Notes under the pieces: generated by a model
Told to the model about the DNA's origin: nothing
Databases searched by the model: none
What the model saw: the letters and a program-made list of their open reading frames with translations, nothing else
Part shown: in pieces, positions 47,433-59,482 of the stretch
How positions within the stretch are numbered: the stretch's first letter is position 1
Layout: every line of letters begins with the position of its first letter
NCBI RefSeq assembly: GCF_030272615.1
Contig: NC_081413.1
Coordinates: forward strand, 716,057,867-716,121,866
Length of the DNA: 64,000 nt
Direction of reading: 5' to 3'
From: Cryptomeria japonica
Taxonomy: Eukaryota; Streptophyta; Pinopsida; Cupressales; Cupressaceae
Program-made: the position numbers and the translations under genes

Positions 47433-48290
47433 GTACACCTAGGAATAAGTTCTAGAGGCACATTGAATGCCTAAATTAACTCCTTATATGATGTTTGACT
47501 AAATGCAAGATATCTTCATTGACCCTAGGAATTTTGAATAATTGGTTGATTAGACCCAAAGTAACTACAAGTATGACCCTTCACTATAGAAAACTTTTTG
47601 TGGAAATTTTAAAGAAAATTATTCTACCAAGTTTAACTAATACCTCTCATACTTCTCTAAAAATTCCAACCACCCAACTTGTGCAAAAATAGATACATTG
47701 GTTTGGTTGATGGCAACATTTTCTAGTTCATCCTTTTTTTTATAGCCCATAATATTGTGCATGTACTATCTCTAAATTAACACTAGGCTCATATATTTGG
47801 AAATTGGTACTGAAGAGTAGTGAAATGGTGATTATGAGGATGAATGTATAGGTAGTGAGAAGAGAGTGGAGAAAGAAAAGTGTAATGTAGAAATATTTTG
47901 TCAATGAAATTCATAGAAGATGACATATTTTTTAGTTTGAGTGTGCAAAGGGGTGAAATCAAGATGTTAAGTCAAAATGATGGTTTATAGTTTGTTTGTT
48001 CTTTAATCATTATTTGTCCAAAAAAAAAAAATTCTTGGGTGCCAATTGCACAAATGGATATAATTAGAGTTTGGTATTGGAGTGGTTGTAGAAGGGTGGG
48101 AGGTGAATGTCTTATCAACTAGTTTATATTGTTGTCACTTACAATTGTATGAATAGGGAATATTGTGATAATTTTCATGACAGTGTTTTTGCATGTGTGT
48201 AGTTAAGGCCAAGTTGGAGGCATATCTATGAAGGTGGATTGGATTATATCTTTTGAACAAGAGACATGTGTAACCAAATACTATTTCCTC
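47433..48290. other. Unassigned sequence
   Basis: No recognisable domain or repeat. The right part may be the end of the Copia LTR whose left edge I could not place. Confidence 0.4.
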
Positions 48291-49578
48291 TAAATTTATT
48301 TGAATCGGTGACAAGTAATATTAATCTTTCAAAAAGATATAGTTGTACTTTTTCAAATAAAAGCTTAACTTAAAATAAATCAACAAGTAGTGTTTGTCTT
48401 TATTCTATCAAAACAAGAATTATTAATGAAAACATATCTTTCAAAAGAATGCACAAAGACAATCTGATCATCAAAACAGCAACACAAATTTTTAGAAGTG
48501 GAAAACCCTTAAAGGGTGAAAAACCACTTATAAATCATTCATTATGAAAAGGAATCTCACTGATTATAATAATGTCTCACTGACATCACAAGTTTGAGGT
48601 CTCACTGACATACAAATTACCCCTTGATTATGCATAAAAAAACTTGATACAGAGATGGATCTCTATTTTCAATACATAACAATTATCTCCTTCACTTTGT
48701 AAGGACTCTTTCTACTACCAAAAATGCACTATAGGTATCACTGCTTTACACTTGTTTTCTCCAAGAATGTTTAGATCAAATTTATAACAGTAAATATGTT
48801 TCATCACGATCTCATTCTAACTAAGTGCTACAAAACAAACACTATCATTTATGTATATCTTTAGAGTACTCAATCAACCTTTAATATTGGAGTTCAAAAA
48901 CTCTAAGAGCTTTCATCAAAGATATTTACATTTGACCACACTTCTCAATTGCTCATTCTATTACAAATCAACTAGTTATAAAACAACCACCATTGAACTC
49001 TCATACCTGATTAGACAAACAAAGAGTGGAACTTCATTAATCCTTAGATCATCTTTCAAATACTTCATTTGTTTCCCTAAGAACTTGCTAGAGGAAAAAT
49101 GGCCTTAAACACATTACTTTGTTTTATTGTAATGTGAAGTATAATTGTTTACCATAAGAAGGATATCAGAAACCCTTGTATAGGGTTAAAGAGAGGTTTT
49201 AGACAAAATAGAGTGTCGACAAGGTATTTCAACCAAAAATGTAGACCACCCCCCTTATTGTATAAAATCTTGAATTTTATTCATTGTCTTTAGATTGAAT
49301 GATCAGGAACAGAGTATGTTGCAAGAGGTACAACTCAAAATGGCTACAAACATTGACTGATATTTCGTGTAAATTATAATACATCCATTGAGTGATTGTA
49401 ATAGAACCAAGTAACACACATTATACCAAGGAAGCAATACATAGTCCAAAAATTGGACTCCTTATATCCCCATATCTCCATGGCCATAGCTTCACATATC
49501 ATTACCATATACATAGCCAAAGTACCATATAGTATCCATAATGATGGTTTTTGACATCAAATGCCAATCATACCAACA
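48290..49578 (-). repeat. 3' LTR of the minus-strand Copia
   Basis: The LTR starts on minus at 49578 with TGTTGGTATGATTGGC, directly after the polypurine tract. It contains a CACCCTTTAAGGGTTTTCC segment typical of Copia R regions at about 48510. The far end (about 48290) is a guess, since no second LTR is present. Confidence 0.6.
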
Positions 49579-49592
49579 ATCTCCCCCTGGCA
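49579..49592 (-). other. Polypurine tract of the Copia
   Basis: CCAGGGGGAGAT on the minus strand, followed by TGTTGG. This is the classic plant Copia arrangement. Confidence 0.8.
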
Positions 49593-49619
49593 CTGATGGC
49601 AAAAACACTCTAGCATCCT

Positions 49620-50235
49620 TCTCCCACTGATTTTGGTGGCAATGATAGGGAGGGGGAACAAAAATAGGATAGACCACAAAAATAAGAGGAACCAATTAGA
49701 CAAAGTCACTGCAAAGAAACTTTAGTCCATGAGATAGCTCCATCACAACTTTTCCACCTTGATGAGAGGAGGATTTTTGGTAAGGGTATACTATGTGGTG
49801 CAAAGTGCCAAATATACCAAATCACACACTTGTCTAAAAATGTGCCCAAAGAAGTTGAAGAGGAATGCAACCTATAGTGTCTTCTAGTTGAGGATTGGAG
49901 GAATCCCCACTACCTTTAATTTACTTTCCAAAGTAAGAGGATAGAAGCTTAGACAAAGGGGTCAAGCTAACCTGGTGAACATAGTCAGAAACAATAGGCC
50001 ATAGATCAACAATGACATATTTTTCACCAACCTTATAATAAATATCTTCAAAGCCTGTAGATTGAACAATAGGATCAAAGAAGGCCCGATAAATTTATCC
50101 ATCATGACAATTCGCAAGAGTCTTGAAACTAGCATCCAAAATAAAAACAAGGGACTTCATCATAAAATCATCAGTTCTGCAGAAAAGACATTTGCATTGA
50201 ACCTCTTGAAACTTGGGCATACATGCACAAACCAA
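49620..50235 (-). pseudogene. Post-pol ORF remnant of the Copia
   Basis: A broken minus-strand frame between the end of RNase H and the polypurine tract. It includes MPKFQEVQCKCLFCRTDDFM at its start and then SLVFILDASFKTLANCHDG, with a stop after it. I recognise no domain; the CKCLFC cluster is notable. Extra ORFs in this place are known from Sirevirus-like elements, often labelled env-like without proof of function. Confidence 0.45.
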
Positions 50236-50949
50236 GGAAAATGATATATTGACTTGGCTTTACTCACACTAACTTACAAATCAAAACAAACCCTTATAAA
50301 ATCAATGGTAACTAGACGAGCCCTTTAAATAGCCAACTGTGAATCTGAAAGGATTCATCAATCACTAAAAATAGCTACAAATCCAAAAATCAGATCAAGA
50401 ACATTTTGTCTGATCCAGCAATATCCAAAAAATATATGTACAATTGAAAGAGATGAAATGATAGAGTAGAGAAATTATATCGTCTCCCATTCTCAAAATA
50501 TAAACCATCCAACTTTGAACTACAAAGTCCAACCAATGTGGTAGGCAAAGAATATCTGAAAATCAAACAACAACCCAAACAGTGGTAGAAGTACTAATTC
50601 AAAATAGAATAAAAGCTTACTATAAGATTTGAAGGAAGAAAAATTGATCACCAAGTATAAGCGCGCTTGTCCTCGTAAGCCAAGTTGTATGAACATGTCT
50701 GTTCTCGATAATTGCCAATCTTATCAATAGATAATAAGAAAAAAAAAAATCCTTCAAAAAGTAATAATGTGCCTATATGCTTGTTATCTTTAAGGATAGA
50801 AATGCCACAAACTCCCCCTGAAAGAGATGTTTTGTCAAATTCTTAAGATAAATTAGAAAATGAGATAAGACCTAATCTATGTCTCAGATTCTCAAAAAAA
50901 TTCTTTGACAAAGGTTTGGTAAATATGTCTACCACTTGATCCTGAGTGT

Positions 50950-52310
50950 TAACATATTTTAAACTTGCCTCATCTTCCTACACTTTTCTCTGATAAAATG
51001 ATATCTTATTGCAATGTGTTTTGTTCTAGCATGCATTACTGTATTTTTGGAATTGTTAATGGCACGTGTGTTGTCAATGAGAATGGGGATAGGTTTTGAT
51101 ACTTCTACTTTCATATTGGATAATGTTTGTGGAATCCATAGAACTTGAGTACAACAAGAGACATCAGTTATGTACTCTTCTTTTGTTGTTGATAAGGAGA
51201 TTGAATCTTGTTTTTTGCTATGCCAAGCTACAAGCTTTGAACCCAAGAAGAAAGCTACTCCACTAGTGCTTTTTCTATCAACCAAACAACCTGAGCAATC
51301 AACATTTTGTAAATGTAGTGAGAGTAAAATTAGGATACCATAAACAATAGTCAAAAGTTTCTTTAATGTATTTGAAGATCCTTTTAACAGCAGTGACATG
51401 TGACTCTCTTGGTGAAGCCTGAAAATGTGCAACTAAGCATACTGCACACACTATGTCAGGTCTTGATGTTGTAAGATATAAGACTCCCTATCATAGACCT
51501 ATACTTTGTTTGATCAACACAATGAGAATCATCTTCTTTACACAATTTACAACTTGTTGACATAGGAGTACTGATTGAACTGCATTAATCCATATGAAAC
51601 TTTTTTAGCATCTCTTTTGCATACTCAATCTAGGAGAGAAAAATACCTTTAGGAAGTTGTGTAACCTACAATCCAAGAAAGAAGGAAAGTTCTCCCAACA
51701 TAGACATTTTAAATTCTGATTGCATGATATTAGAGAGCATAGTGCACATAGTATCATTTGTACAACCAAAAATGATGTCATCTACATAGACTTCTACAAT
51801 GAGCACATCATCACCTTCAATCTTGATGTAAATAATACTATCAATTCCTTTGGTAAACCCATTTGTCAAAAGATGATTAATCTAGCATACCACACTCTAG
51901 GGGCTTGTTTCAAACCATATAAAACCTTATTTAATCTATAAACATGATCAGATTTATCCAAACAATGAAACCCTTTAGGTTTCTCCATATATACTTCTTC
52001 CTCAAGATACCCATTTAGAAAGGCAGTTTTAACATCCATTTGATAGATTTTGAAGTTTTTATAAACAAATAATGCTAAAAAGATTCTTTTTGCCTCTAGT
52101 CTAGCTACTGGAGAAAAAGTCTCACCAAAGTCAACTCCTTCAACTTGCGAGTACCCCTTGTAGACAAGTCTAGCTTTATTTCTTGGAACCTTCCCATATT
52201 CATCAAGCTTATTTCTAAAAGCCCTTTTTGCTCCTATGGCATTATTATTCTCAGGCCTAGAAACTAATTCCCATGTTTGTTTTTTTCAATTTGACTTATT
52301 TATTCTTCCA
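50950..52310 (-). pseudogene. Copia reverse transcriptase and RNase H
   Basis: The RT part (about 52300-51430) includes [39 protein letters not shown] and the catalytic box YVDDIIFG (about 51785), but shifts frame at least twice. RNase H (51432-50959) has GCLVDRKSTSG, the STTKEEYI acidic motif and ARTKHIAIRYHFIRE, all standard for Copia. The RNase H frame is open for 157 residues. Adjacent frames carry stops, so no full polyprotein could be made. Confidence 0.88.
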
Positions 52311-52680
52311 TGGCCTTAACCCAACACTCATCTTTACTTGCCTCAGCATAATTTTTAGGTTCTAATTCTGAAAGTAAACAAAGATTGATTTGTTCACCTG
52401 ATAAAGTTGTTCTTCTTCTACTCAAGACACCTACATCCTTGTCTCCAATGATCTACTCTTGTGGATGATGTTTTAAGAGTGTTTTGCCTAGTGTTTTTGA
52501 AGGTGTTTTTGGTGCTGCTTCTGGAGGTTGATTTTTCATCTCTTCCTCCTTTTGTTCCATCTCTATTTCTAATTCAGATTCTACTTCCACATTCTCTAAA
52601 TTATTTTTGTCAACCTACAACTTCTTGTCAACTTTGACATTAGCACTTTCAACAATTCCTTTCAATCATTTATTAAAAAA

Positions 52681-53400
52681 TCAACATGCTTTTCTATTAG
52701 AAGAATAGCCAAGATAGATGCCTTCATCACACCTTGACTCAAAATTATCCAAATTTGCATCATCTTTCTTTATGTAACATTTGCTACCAAAAAATCTAAA
52801 ATACTTTAGTTTAGTTTTACAATACCACAGCTCATAGGGTGTATAGTTTGTTTTTACCCTTAGTTGCACTCTATTTAGAATGTATAGAGTTGTATGAACA
52901 ACTTCCTTCCTATATGCATTAGCTATAATTGCCTCATCAAGAATTGTCCTAGCCATTTCTTTAATAGTCTTGTTCTTCCTTTCAGCCACCCCATTTTGTT
53001 CAGGTGTCCTTGAAGCAGCATATTGCCTTTTTATACCATATTGTTCACAATACTCTTCAAATTCACTTGAAGCGTATTCTCCTCCTTGATCTAATCTTAG
53101 GCATTTGATCTTCATATTTGACTCTTTTTCCACCATCTTCTTAAATACCTTGAACCTGTGAAAATCCTCAGACTTATGTTTAAGAAAGGTTACCCATGTC
53201 ATTTGAGTATAATCATCTATGAAAAGCATAAAATATATCTCTCCATTTATAGACCTTGTCCTTCTAGGACCACACAAGTCAGTATGAACAAGTTGTAAAG
53301 GATTATTAGTCACATGTTCTTTTTTTTTGTAACTAACTCTATTTTGTTTACCATTCTTGACATTCGTTGCAAATTATATTTCTAGGTTTATTTATAGAAG
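52681..53400 (-). pseudogene. Copia integrase
   Basis: A 210-residue open stretch (53313-52681) holds the catalytic core. It has the first Asp in HTDLCGP, the second in LRLDQGGEY (usual SDNGGE), and Glu in PEQNGVAERKN. It continues to YELWYCKTKLKYFRFFGSKC and GIYLGYS. The zinc-binding N-terminal part (about 53400-53313) is broken by stops. The DD35E triad itself is intact. Confidence 0.88.
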
Positions 53401-53444
53401 GCATGTCTCTAACATTTGGATTTTTACTAACCTTGACAAGATTA

Positions 53445-53972
53445 TCAAAGTTTAAATGTCCTAATCTTTTTATGCAATAGCCAACTTTCTTCAATTTGAC
53501 TCATAAGACAAATGTGACTATTAGAGTCACCATTGGATACATTTTGTAAATGATAAACATTACCCTTGGTTCTCTTGCTTGTTGTAATAAGCCTCCCTGA
53601 TTTCCTTTTTACTTCATAGACCTGAGAATGAAAAGAAACTTCATAACCACTGTCACAAATTTGGCTCATGCTTAAGATATTATGTTTCAACCCATCAACA
53701 TAGTAGACATCATGAATAAGAATATTATCATTTAATAGAAAAATTCCAATACCTTTGTTTTGGATAGAAGAATTATCACCGAACCTGAGAAATCCTCCTA
53801 CATAATCTTCAAGCTTTGTAAATTTGGTTGTGTCCCCTATCATGTGGTGAGAACAAACACTATCAAGAATCCACACATCCTCCTTGGCATGATAAGAAAC
53901 TTGTACTATCATTGAGTTTTCAATGTTTGTAACTACCTTAGGTTTCCAAATAGCTTTTCTCTTGGCTTTCAT
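53445..53972 (-). pseudogene. Copia protease and pre-integrase region
   Basis: An open 175-residue stretch with the protease active-site block reading WILDSVCSHHM, where the family has WILDSGCSxHM. The Gly after the catalytic Asp-Ser is replaced by Val, which should inactivate the enzyme. It continues through RFGDNSSIQNKGIG and LKHNILSMSQICDSGYEV into the gag-pre-integrase region (KGNVYHLQN). Confidence 0.85.
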
Positions 53973-53974
53973 TT

Positions 53975-54250
53975 CTAAAATTGATTTTGAACAATCCTTT
54001 TTGAGGATTCAACTCCATTTTGCTTCTTCCAATCTTGAAGAGAAAATTTGCAATATCTGTTAGTACGTCCAAACCTATGACAATTGAAACACCTTACACC
54101 GTGATAATCAAAATATGATGTCTTCTTTTGTGTAAACCGAAAATTAGAAACTTTGTGTCGAAATATGCTACAACAAAAATAATAAACAAAGAAATGTGCC
54201 TTTGATCTCCATGGATGTCTCATTTCGATTAACCATGATGACCTAGACAT
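53975..54250 (-). pseudogene. Copia gag C-terminus with altered zinc knuckle
   Basis: The end of gag, containing CFNCHRFGRTNRYC. It fits the CX2CX4HX4C knuckle except that the His is Arg. The rest of gag is absent. The frame is short and the sequence to its right belongs to another element. Confidence 0.7.
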
Positions 54251-54293
54251 GAAATTTTTCTTTGGGCTATAAATCTGATGTAATTGTTTTCAA

Positions 54294-54455
54294 AAAAGTT
54301 TGCACCCTTGATGACCCAAGAAACCTTGGTCATCAACCTTGTGAAATATAGATTCAACCTCACAACAGCGCAAGGTCCCACACTTGAGAGGTTCATTCCA
54401 TGTTTCACAAGCTTGATGACCAAGGTTTCTTGGGTCATCAAGGATGCAAACTTTT
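54294..54455. repeat. 53-bp inverted repeat with nested hairpins
   Basis: Arms 54294-54346 and 54403-54455 are reverse complements at 51 of 53 positions, with a 56-bp spacer. Each arm itself contains TTGATGACC and GGTCATCAA facing each other, so both small hairpins and one large cruciform are possible. It lies just before a primer-binding-like sequence at about 54468. Confidence 0.92.
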
Positions 54456-54928
54456 GTGAAACCAATTTTTGGCACACTCGGTGGGACACACTTTCAACAT
54501 ATTTGCTAAGGATTTAGTGTTGCTCTTAGTAATCCATCCTTTGAAGTCAGCTAATCAAGAACTTGGTGACTCTGAGGATAAAATTTACACTCTTGGTGAG
54601 GACCAAATACCACTTACATGCCAAGAATACAAATCACAACATCTTCTAGAGGTAATTTCCAATACTTTGAACTTTCATATTCAAATTCTAGAAGAACCAG
54701 AGGTAAGAATTCCTTGTCACGTACAAGGGGAATCCAAATAGAAGCATCTACACCCCTAAGGTCTCTTTCTACTCCACCATTCATAATATTAACACAACCT
54801 AAGGGCCCTTTCATCCATATAAATAGACCCCTATTCGCTATGGAAGTGTCAAGAGCACACACATTTGTCACGTTAATGGTGGCAACCCTTTAGTTCTTGC
54901 CTAGAAGAATGATATTCCAATAGAAGCC

Positions 54929-55850
54929 TTGAAGGCTATTCCATATTTCATAGGAAAAACCTTTGTCACCCCTAAAGAACACATTCAAGATGTGTCTAGC
55001 ATCTATACCATTTTTTATGTTACACAAGACAACGTGGTAGTAAGGCTTCTTGCCTCTTCTTTCAAAGGGAAATCCCTTCAGTGGTATAGAGGGTTGACTC
55101 CTGGTACAATCCATAATTGGGATGAACTAGGGGAAAAGTTATGCTAGCATTTTGAGGACAAAAGTGACCATTTGTCACTTATGGACCAGCTGACTACAAT
55201 CAAAAGAGCACCCCACGAATTCATGGGTGATTTTAACTATAGGTTTCAAAAGACATGGGATATAATCCCATCATTAGTAAAGCCTTCAAAAAACCATGTG
55301 TTTCTGTATTTTCTTAAGGCTTTAAATAGTGATATTGCTACTATGATTTAATCGATGGGAGGAAATAACCTTCCAGGGGCATATGATATTGCCATAAGCG
55401 CAGAAAATTTCTTGATCCAGGCAAGAAAGTTGTCTCCTAGGCCTCCAATGCCCTTATTTCTAGAGGCTCCTACCCAACAGCCTATTTTAGCTCCTACTCT
55501 GGTGGCTTCCACAAGCCATTCATTTACATAGACACTTGTTCCACTGCCATCAGATTTCCAAGAGCTTAAGACTCTGATGCAGGGACTTAGCAATAAGCTA
55601 GTAACTATGAAGAGGCAACAATTTCAAAGCAATAAGCTCTACCAGCAACAAAGTCAAATTATCAGCAGCAAAGATTCAATTTCCAAGGGAAGAACCAATG
55701 GAGTAATTCTAGGCCCTTAAATATCTTGAATCCCTCGATTGCAAGTATCTCAAAGGAACTAGTGCTAGTTAACAAAAATATTGCTCAGGAACAAGATTGG
55801 TGTACTCCATGCAATCAACCACACAATCTGGTCACTTGTCAAAATGGTGA
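54929..55850 (+). pseudogene. Gypsy gag
   Basis: A retrotransposon gag domain: LLASSFKGKSLQWYRGLTPG, then NWDELGEKLC, HFEDKSDHL and FMGDFNYRFQKTWDIIPSL, ending with FLIQARKLSPRPP. A zinc-knuckle-like CTPCNQPHNLVTC (CX2CX3HX4C) follows near 55800 in a neighbouring frame. At least three in-frame stops interrupt it (TAG at 55145, TAA near 55350, TAG near 55529). Confidence 0.8.
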
Positions 55851-56439
55851 GTTCCTTGGTGATATAAACTGAGCCAACAACATCAGGGAAACAACAGTTT
55901 TCCAATTGCTCTAGTCATCCACAGGGAGATACAAATTTTGTGAATTGGCAAGAGGTTGATTTATGTGGAATAAATCAGACAAGTGGAGACAATATGGCCA
56001 ACAATACAAGATCCAAAAAGAGGGCCATAGACCCTAGTGTCGCTTCTACCACAACAACTCAAACTTTGTCTATGGTAGCCATACAATCTCCAATGCCAAA
56101 TATCCCTCATAAGGTGGATGCTCCGAATAAAGAGAAAGATGTGACTCAATAGGTCATATAAGGAGAGCCACCTAAGGCTCCTATCATATCAAAACCGGAC
56201 CTTGTTGCCACCAAGACCTCTACTAAGGCTGTCATCCCCTTTAATATTGTTGAATAGATGAAGAGAGATAGCATCAATGTATATATGTATGATTCTCTTG
56301 CTATTCCATCTCAAAGAGACCTACTTCAGGAAGCCCTAAAGGGGATGGATGTTGCAGAGGATACCAATCAAGGTAGTAGTGCTTCCATTCCTACAAGCTT
56401 GGTGTAGTCATTAGAAGAAAAAAATCAAAATAAAATTAG

Positions 56440-57426
56440 TAAGCCTCCCCCCTTTTATCTATCATTAATCATACGAGATAAGCTTGTTCATAATTGTATG
56501 ATAGATAGTGGAGCTAGTAGTTCAGTTATGTCTAAGGGAATAGTTGACCGCCTAGGTGTCCAATATGAGCCTATCACAAGAGGGGTGGTACAACTTGATG
56601 GCGCATCAGTTTAGACTGTAAGGGTCACTAAAGATTTAAATTTGGCCTCGCATTCTTGCCCAGGTTGTAGTGTGTTGCAATACATCTCAGTGAATGACCT
56701 CCCTTCTTATTTTTCCATTTGTCTATCTAGGGAATTCACTGCTAAGATAGGTGGCTACCTATCTTTTGATTGGTCTCATATGTTGTTTAGGACAAGATAT
56801 GGTACCAAAGTAAGCATTAGGGTTGAGCCTATTGCCAATGATCATATAGAGCCCTATACTCCCAATCCTATCAACATTAATTGTACCCTCCATGAAGAGA
56901 AAGAAGAAGTTTCAGTAAGGGAACCTGCAACTCAATTGGAGAAGGTTCCTAATTGCCTACTTGATGAATGGGCAAATGTATTTCAATTCAATTGTATTGA
57001 TGAGATCAAAGAAATGGGCCTAGGTACCTATTGTATCCATAAAAAGGATGCCCCTATCCCCAATCTCTCAAAAGAAGACAATGACATACATGGATCGTGG
57101 GATATTTTCTTCAATGGCTCAAGGAACAAGACTAGCACAAGGGCTAGTGTGCTTCTTATTTCTCCAAGAGGGGAGAAATATTACTTTTCTTTCAGACTTC
57201 ATTTCTATTGCACTAATAATGTAGCTGAGTATGAAGCTTTAATTTTGGGTCTCCAAACTGCACAAAAGAGGGATCAAATATTTAAGAGTGCATGGAGATA
57301 GTGAGTTGGTTGTAAATCATATCAAAGCACCACCAAGAATAACCTCCCATAATTCCCACACTTGGAGGTTGATTCAATGTTGCACAAGGTTAATGACTAG
57401 GATTTTTCATCAAGCGGGTGAACTTT
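56440..57426 (+). pseudogene. Gypsy protease joined directly to RNase H
   Basis: The retropepsin is MIDSGASSSVMSKGIVDRLG at about 56498 with intact DSG, followed by one TAG at 56612. An open frame of 219 codons (56642-57301) then passes without interruption into RNase H (WDIFFNGSRNKTSTRASVLL; NNVAEYEALILGLQTA). The whole RT domain (normally several hundred residues) is absent between about 56900 and 57090. Near 57265 a one-base shift moves the rest of RNase H (IKYLRVHGDSELVVNHI) to the next frame. It ends at the younger LTR. Confidence 0.8.
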
Positions 57427-58223
57427 TGTGACAACTGTTTATGGTGAAAATGGAAACAACAATATTGAAAGACTAAATGAATTCAACCACAAAACCCTAG
57501 CCTAACAACAACAAAGATCCACCATAACATATGAAGATTACCTAAGACAATGCAAATCAAATGAAATCACTAAGATTATATCATCACATGTCCAATAGGG
57601 TTTGAATCTCCATTCTTCCTATCTCCATTGATCTTGCTTGATATATTTGCTCTCAGATTTTATATGTGCACAAGAGCTCAACAAAGAACGGAAATGTGGT
57701 TGCAAGTAGGCTTCATTGCATATGAAAGTTCGAAAGCGTAGTGTAGTCAAATAATCAAATAGTTAGTTAGGGTTGATAATGAAGGAAGCATCTTCTTATA
57801 TAGAAGACACTATAAGAAATGGAGGGATAAGATTGAGAGGTATAAAAGATAAATGGTCGGCTATGATTAAAGGATAGGTAGAGAAAATAAGAAAATAATG
57901 AGAGGGTAGGTAGTGTAGGAATTAAGAGATGAATGACACATGTCATGGGTAGAAAAGGCTAATGAATTAATTAAATAAATAAAGATTTATTTAATTAATA
58001 GAAGAAGTGGGATCAATTAAATAAATAAGATATTTATTTAATTTAGGAAAAGGGTAATTTAAATAAATAAAAGTATTTATTTAAATAAGAAATAAGGCTA
58101 GAAGAGGATAAATGAATTAATTAAATAAATAAAGATTTATTTAATTAATAGAAGAATTAGGCTAAAGTAATTAAATAAATAAAGTATTTATTTAATTAGA
58201 CTGGACAATTTTAGGTGTCTACA
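57427..58223 (-). repeat. 3' LTR of the PMD-bearing Gypsy
   Basis: 797 bp; on minus it starts TGTAGACACC and ends TTGTCACA. Near its start (58223-57960) it holds four palindromic blocks of the form AATTAAATAAATAAA...TTTATTTAATT, one pair duplicated in a unit of about 150 bp. The ends match the style of the solo LTR at 10802-12220. Confidence 0.75.
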
Positions 58224-58269
58224 TTTTGCCCCTCTTTGAGACAATGCAGCTTGTCGCATTGTTTCAAAG
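58224..58269 (-). other. Polypurine tract and adjoining hairpin
   Basis: On minus, CTCAAAGAGGGGCAAAA immediately precedes the LTR. Overlapping it, CTTTGAGACAATGC (58234-58247) and GCATTGTTTCAAAG (58256-58269) form a 14-bp stem with one G-T or A-C position and an 8-base loop. Confidence 0.8.
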
Positions 58270-58751
58270 AAGATAAGATGAACTGATACAAAGTTGCCCC
58301 AAGATAGGAATGATATGCCCCCTTGAGAGATTGGATGAAAATGTTTGGAAAGATCACAGACAATCTCTCGATAAGAAAGAAAGGCTAGAATGGACTGACC
58401 GAATAGGATAGAGTGACAGAGTCACAGGATAATGAAGACTGACTCGAGAGACAAGGGTTAGGGATAGCGCTAGGGTAGTCTATAAGATAGACCATGAGGG
58501 GAATACATCCTCATTGTCATCCACACATCCAAGAGATCAGAGTGCAGAGAGAGAATAGAGTAGCAGCAGTCAGCAGTGATGGCATTGGTTCATAGATTTG
58601 ATCGCGTTCGCCGATTTCAGAGGCCAGCCGATGCAGGAGAGCCAGTGAGTACCTCAAAACCTCCTTGTACTTTGTCACATTAATTGTTGTCATAAATTCA
58701 TGCTAGGTAGTGCAATAAATGTGCTTTAGGTATGTCTATAAAATTTCAAAA

Positions 58752-59035
58752 ATGTGTAGGCGCATCTGCATTGGTGCCAGGTGCGTCTAAGTTGGCTAGG
58801 CGCGTCTATGTTGGTGTCAGGCGCGTCTATGCTGGGAAAAGTGTCTATGTCAGATGTGAGCATGTTTGCATTATGCAGGCGTGTTTGTGCAGAGAAGAGG
58901 CATGTTTGTGTATTGCAGGCACGTCTATGCAGAGAAGAGGCACGTTTGTGTATTGCAAGTGCGTCTGTGCAGAGAAGGCGTGTTTGTGCAGTCTGTAAGC
59001 ACATTTATGTCATGAAGGCGCATTTATGTCTTCAA
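58752..59035. repeat. ~20-bp GC-rich minisatellite in the PMD intron
   Basis: About a dozen diverged units around GGCGCGTCTATG, GGCACGTTTGTGTATTGCA and GTGCAGAGAAG. Differences are mostly C/T and G/A at CpG positions. Confidence 0.8.
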
Positions 59036-59220
59036 GGTCAAATCGGCAGTTCTGTGATGAACATACGTTGTCGATTGGATAAGCTACTGAGAGGATACAA
59101 CCAAGTAGGTCCTCTAGAGAAGACTAGGATTGACAATTCTATGATAGAACATACGTTGCCAATTAGGAAACTATTCAAGAGGATACACTCAAGCAGAGGC
59201 CCTAGGATAGGATAGATCAA

Positions 59221-59482
59221 GGCACTTTGTGATGAATAGTGAGTACCAAAACATAGTACTTTGTGATGAACAGGGAGTACCAATAGGAGCAGCACTTTGT
59301 GATGAATAGGGAGTGCAAATATGAGCAACACTTTGTGATGAACAGGGAGTACCACTAGGATAGAAGCAACACTTTGTGATGAACAGTGAGTGTCACTATG
59401 ATAGATAGCAACACTTTGTGATGAACAGTGAGTGTCACTAGGATAGAAGCAACACTTTGTGATGAACAGTAAGTGTCACTTT
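59221..59482. repeat. 36-42-bp minisatellite in the PMD intron
   Basis: Seven units starting CACTTTGTGATGAA (one reads TACTTTGTG), followed by C/TAGGGAGTACCA or CAGTGAGTGTCAC variants. The array ends about 30 bp before the exon 2 acceptor. Confidence 0.9.

Larger units (their letters stand above)
48290..54260 (-). mobile_element. 5'-truncated Copia element
   Basis: On the minus strand, in order: zinc knuckle, protease, integrase, reverse transcriptase, RNase H (the Copia order), then a post-pol region, polypurine tract and 3' LTR. The 5' LTR and most of gag are missing at the right, where a different LTR-like sequence begins near 54260. Stops and frameshifts occur in every domain. A long post-pol region is characteristic of Sirevirus-like Copia elements, but clade assignment needs a tree. 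Confidence 0.85.
54460..57426 (+). mobile_element. Gypsy element: gag, protease and RNase H, no RT
   Basis: It starts after CCAATTTTTGGCACACTCGG, which has the place and look of a primer-binding site (compare the plant Gypsy TTTTTGGCGCCGTTGCC form). Gag, protease and RNase H all lie in one frame. The element is cut at 57426, within RNase H, by a younger Gypsy LTR. The remainder presumably lies right of the window. Confidence 0.75.
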
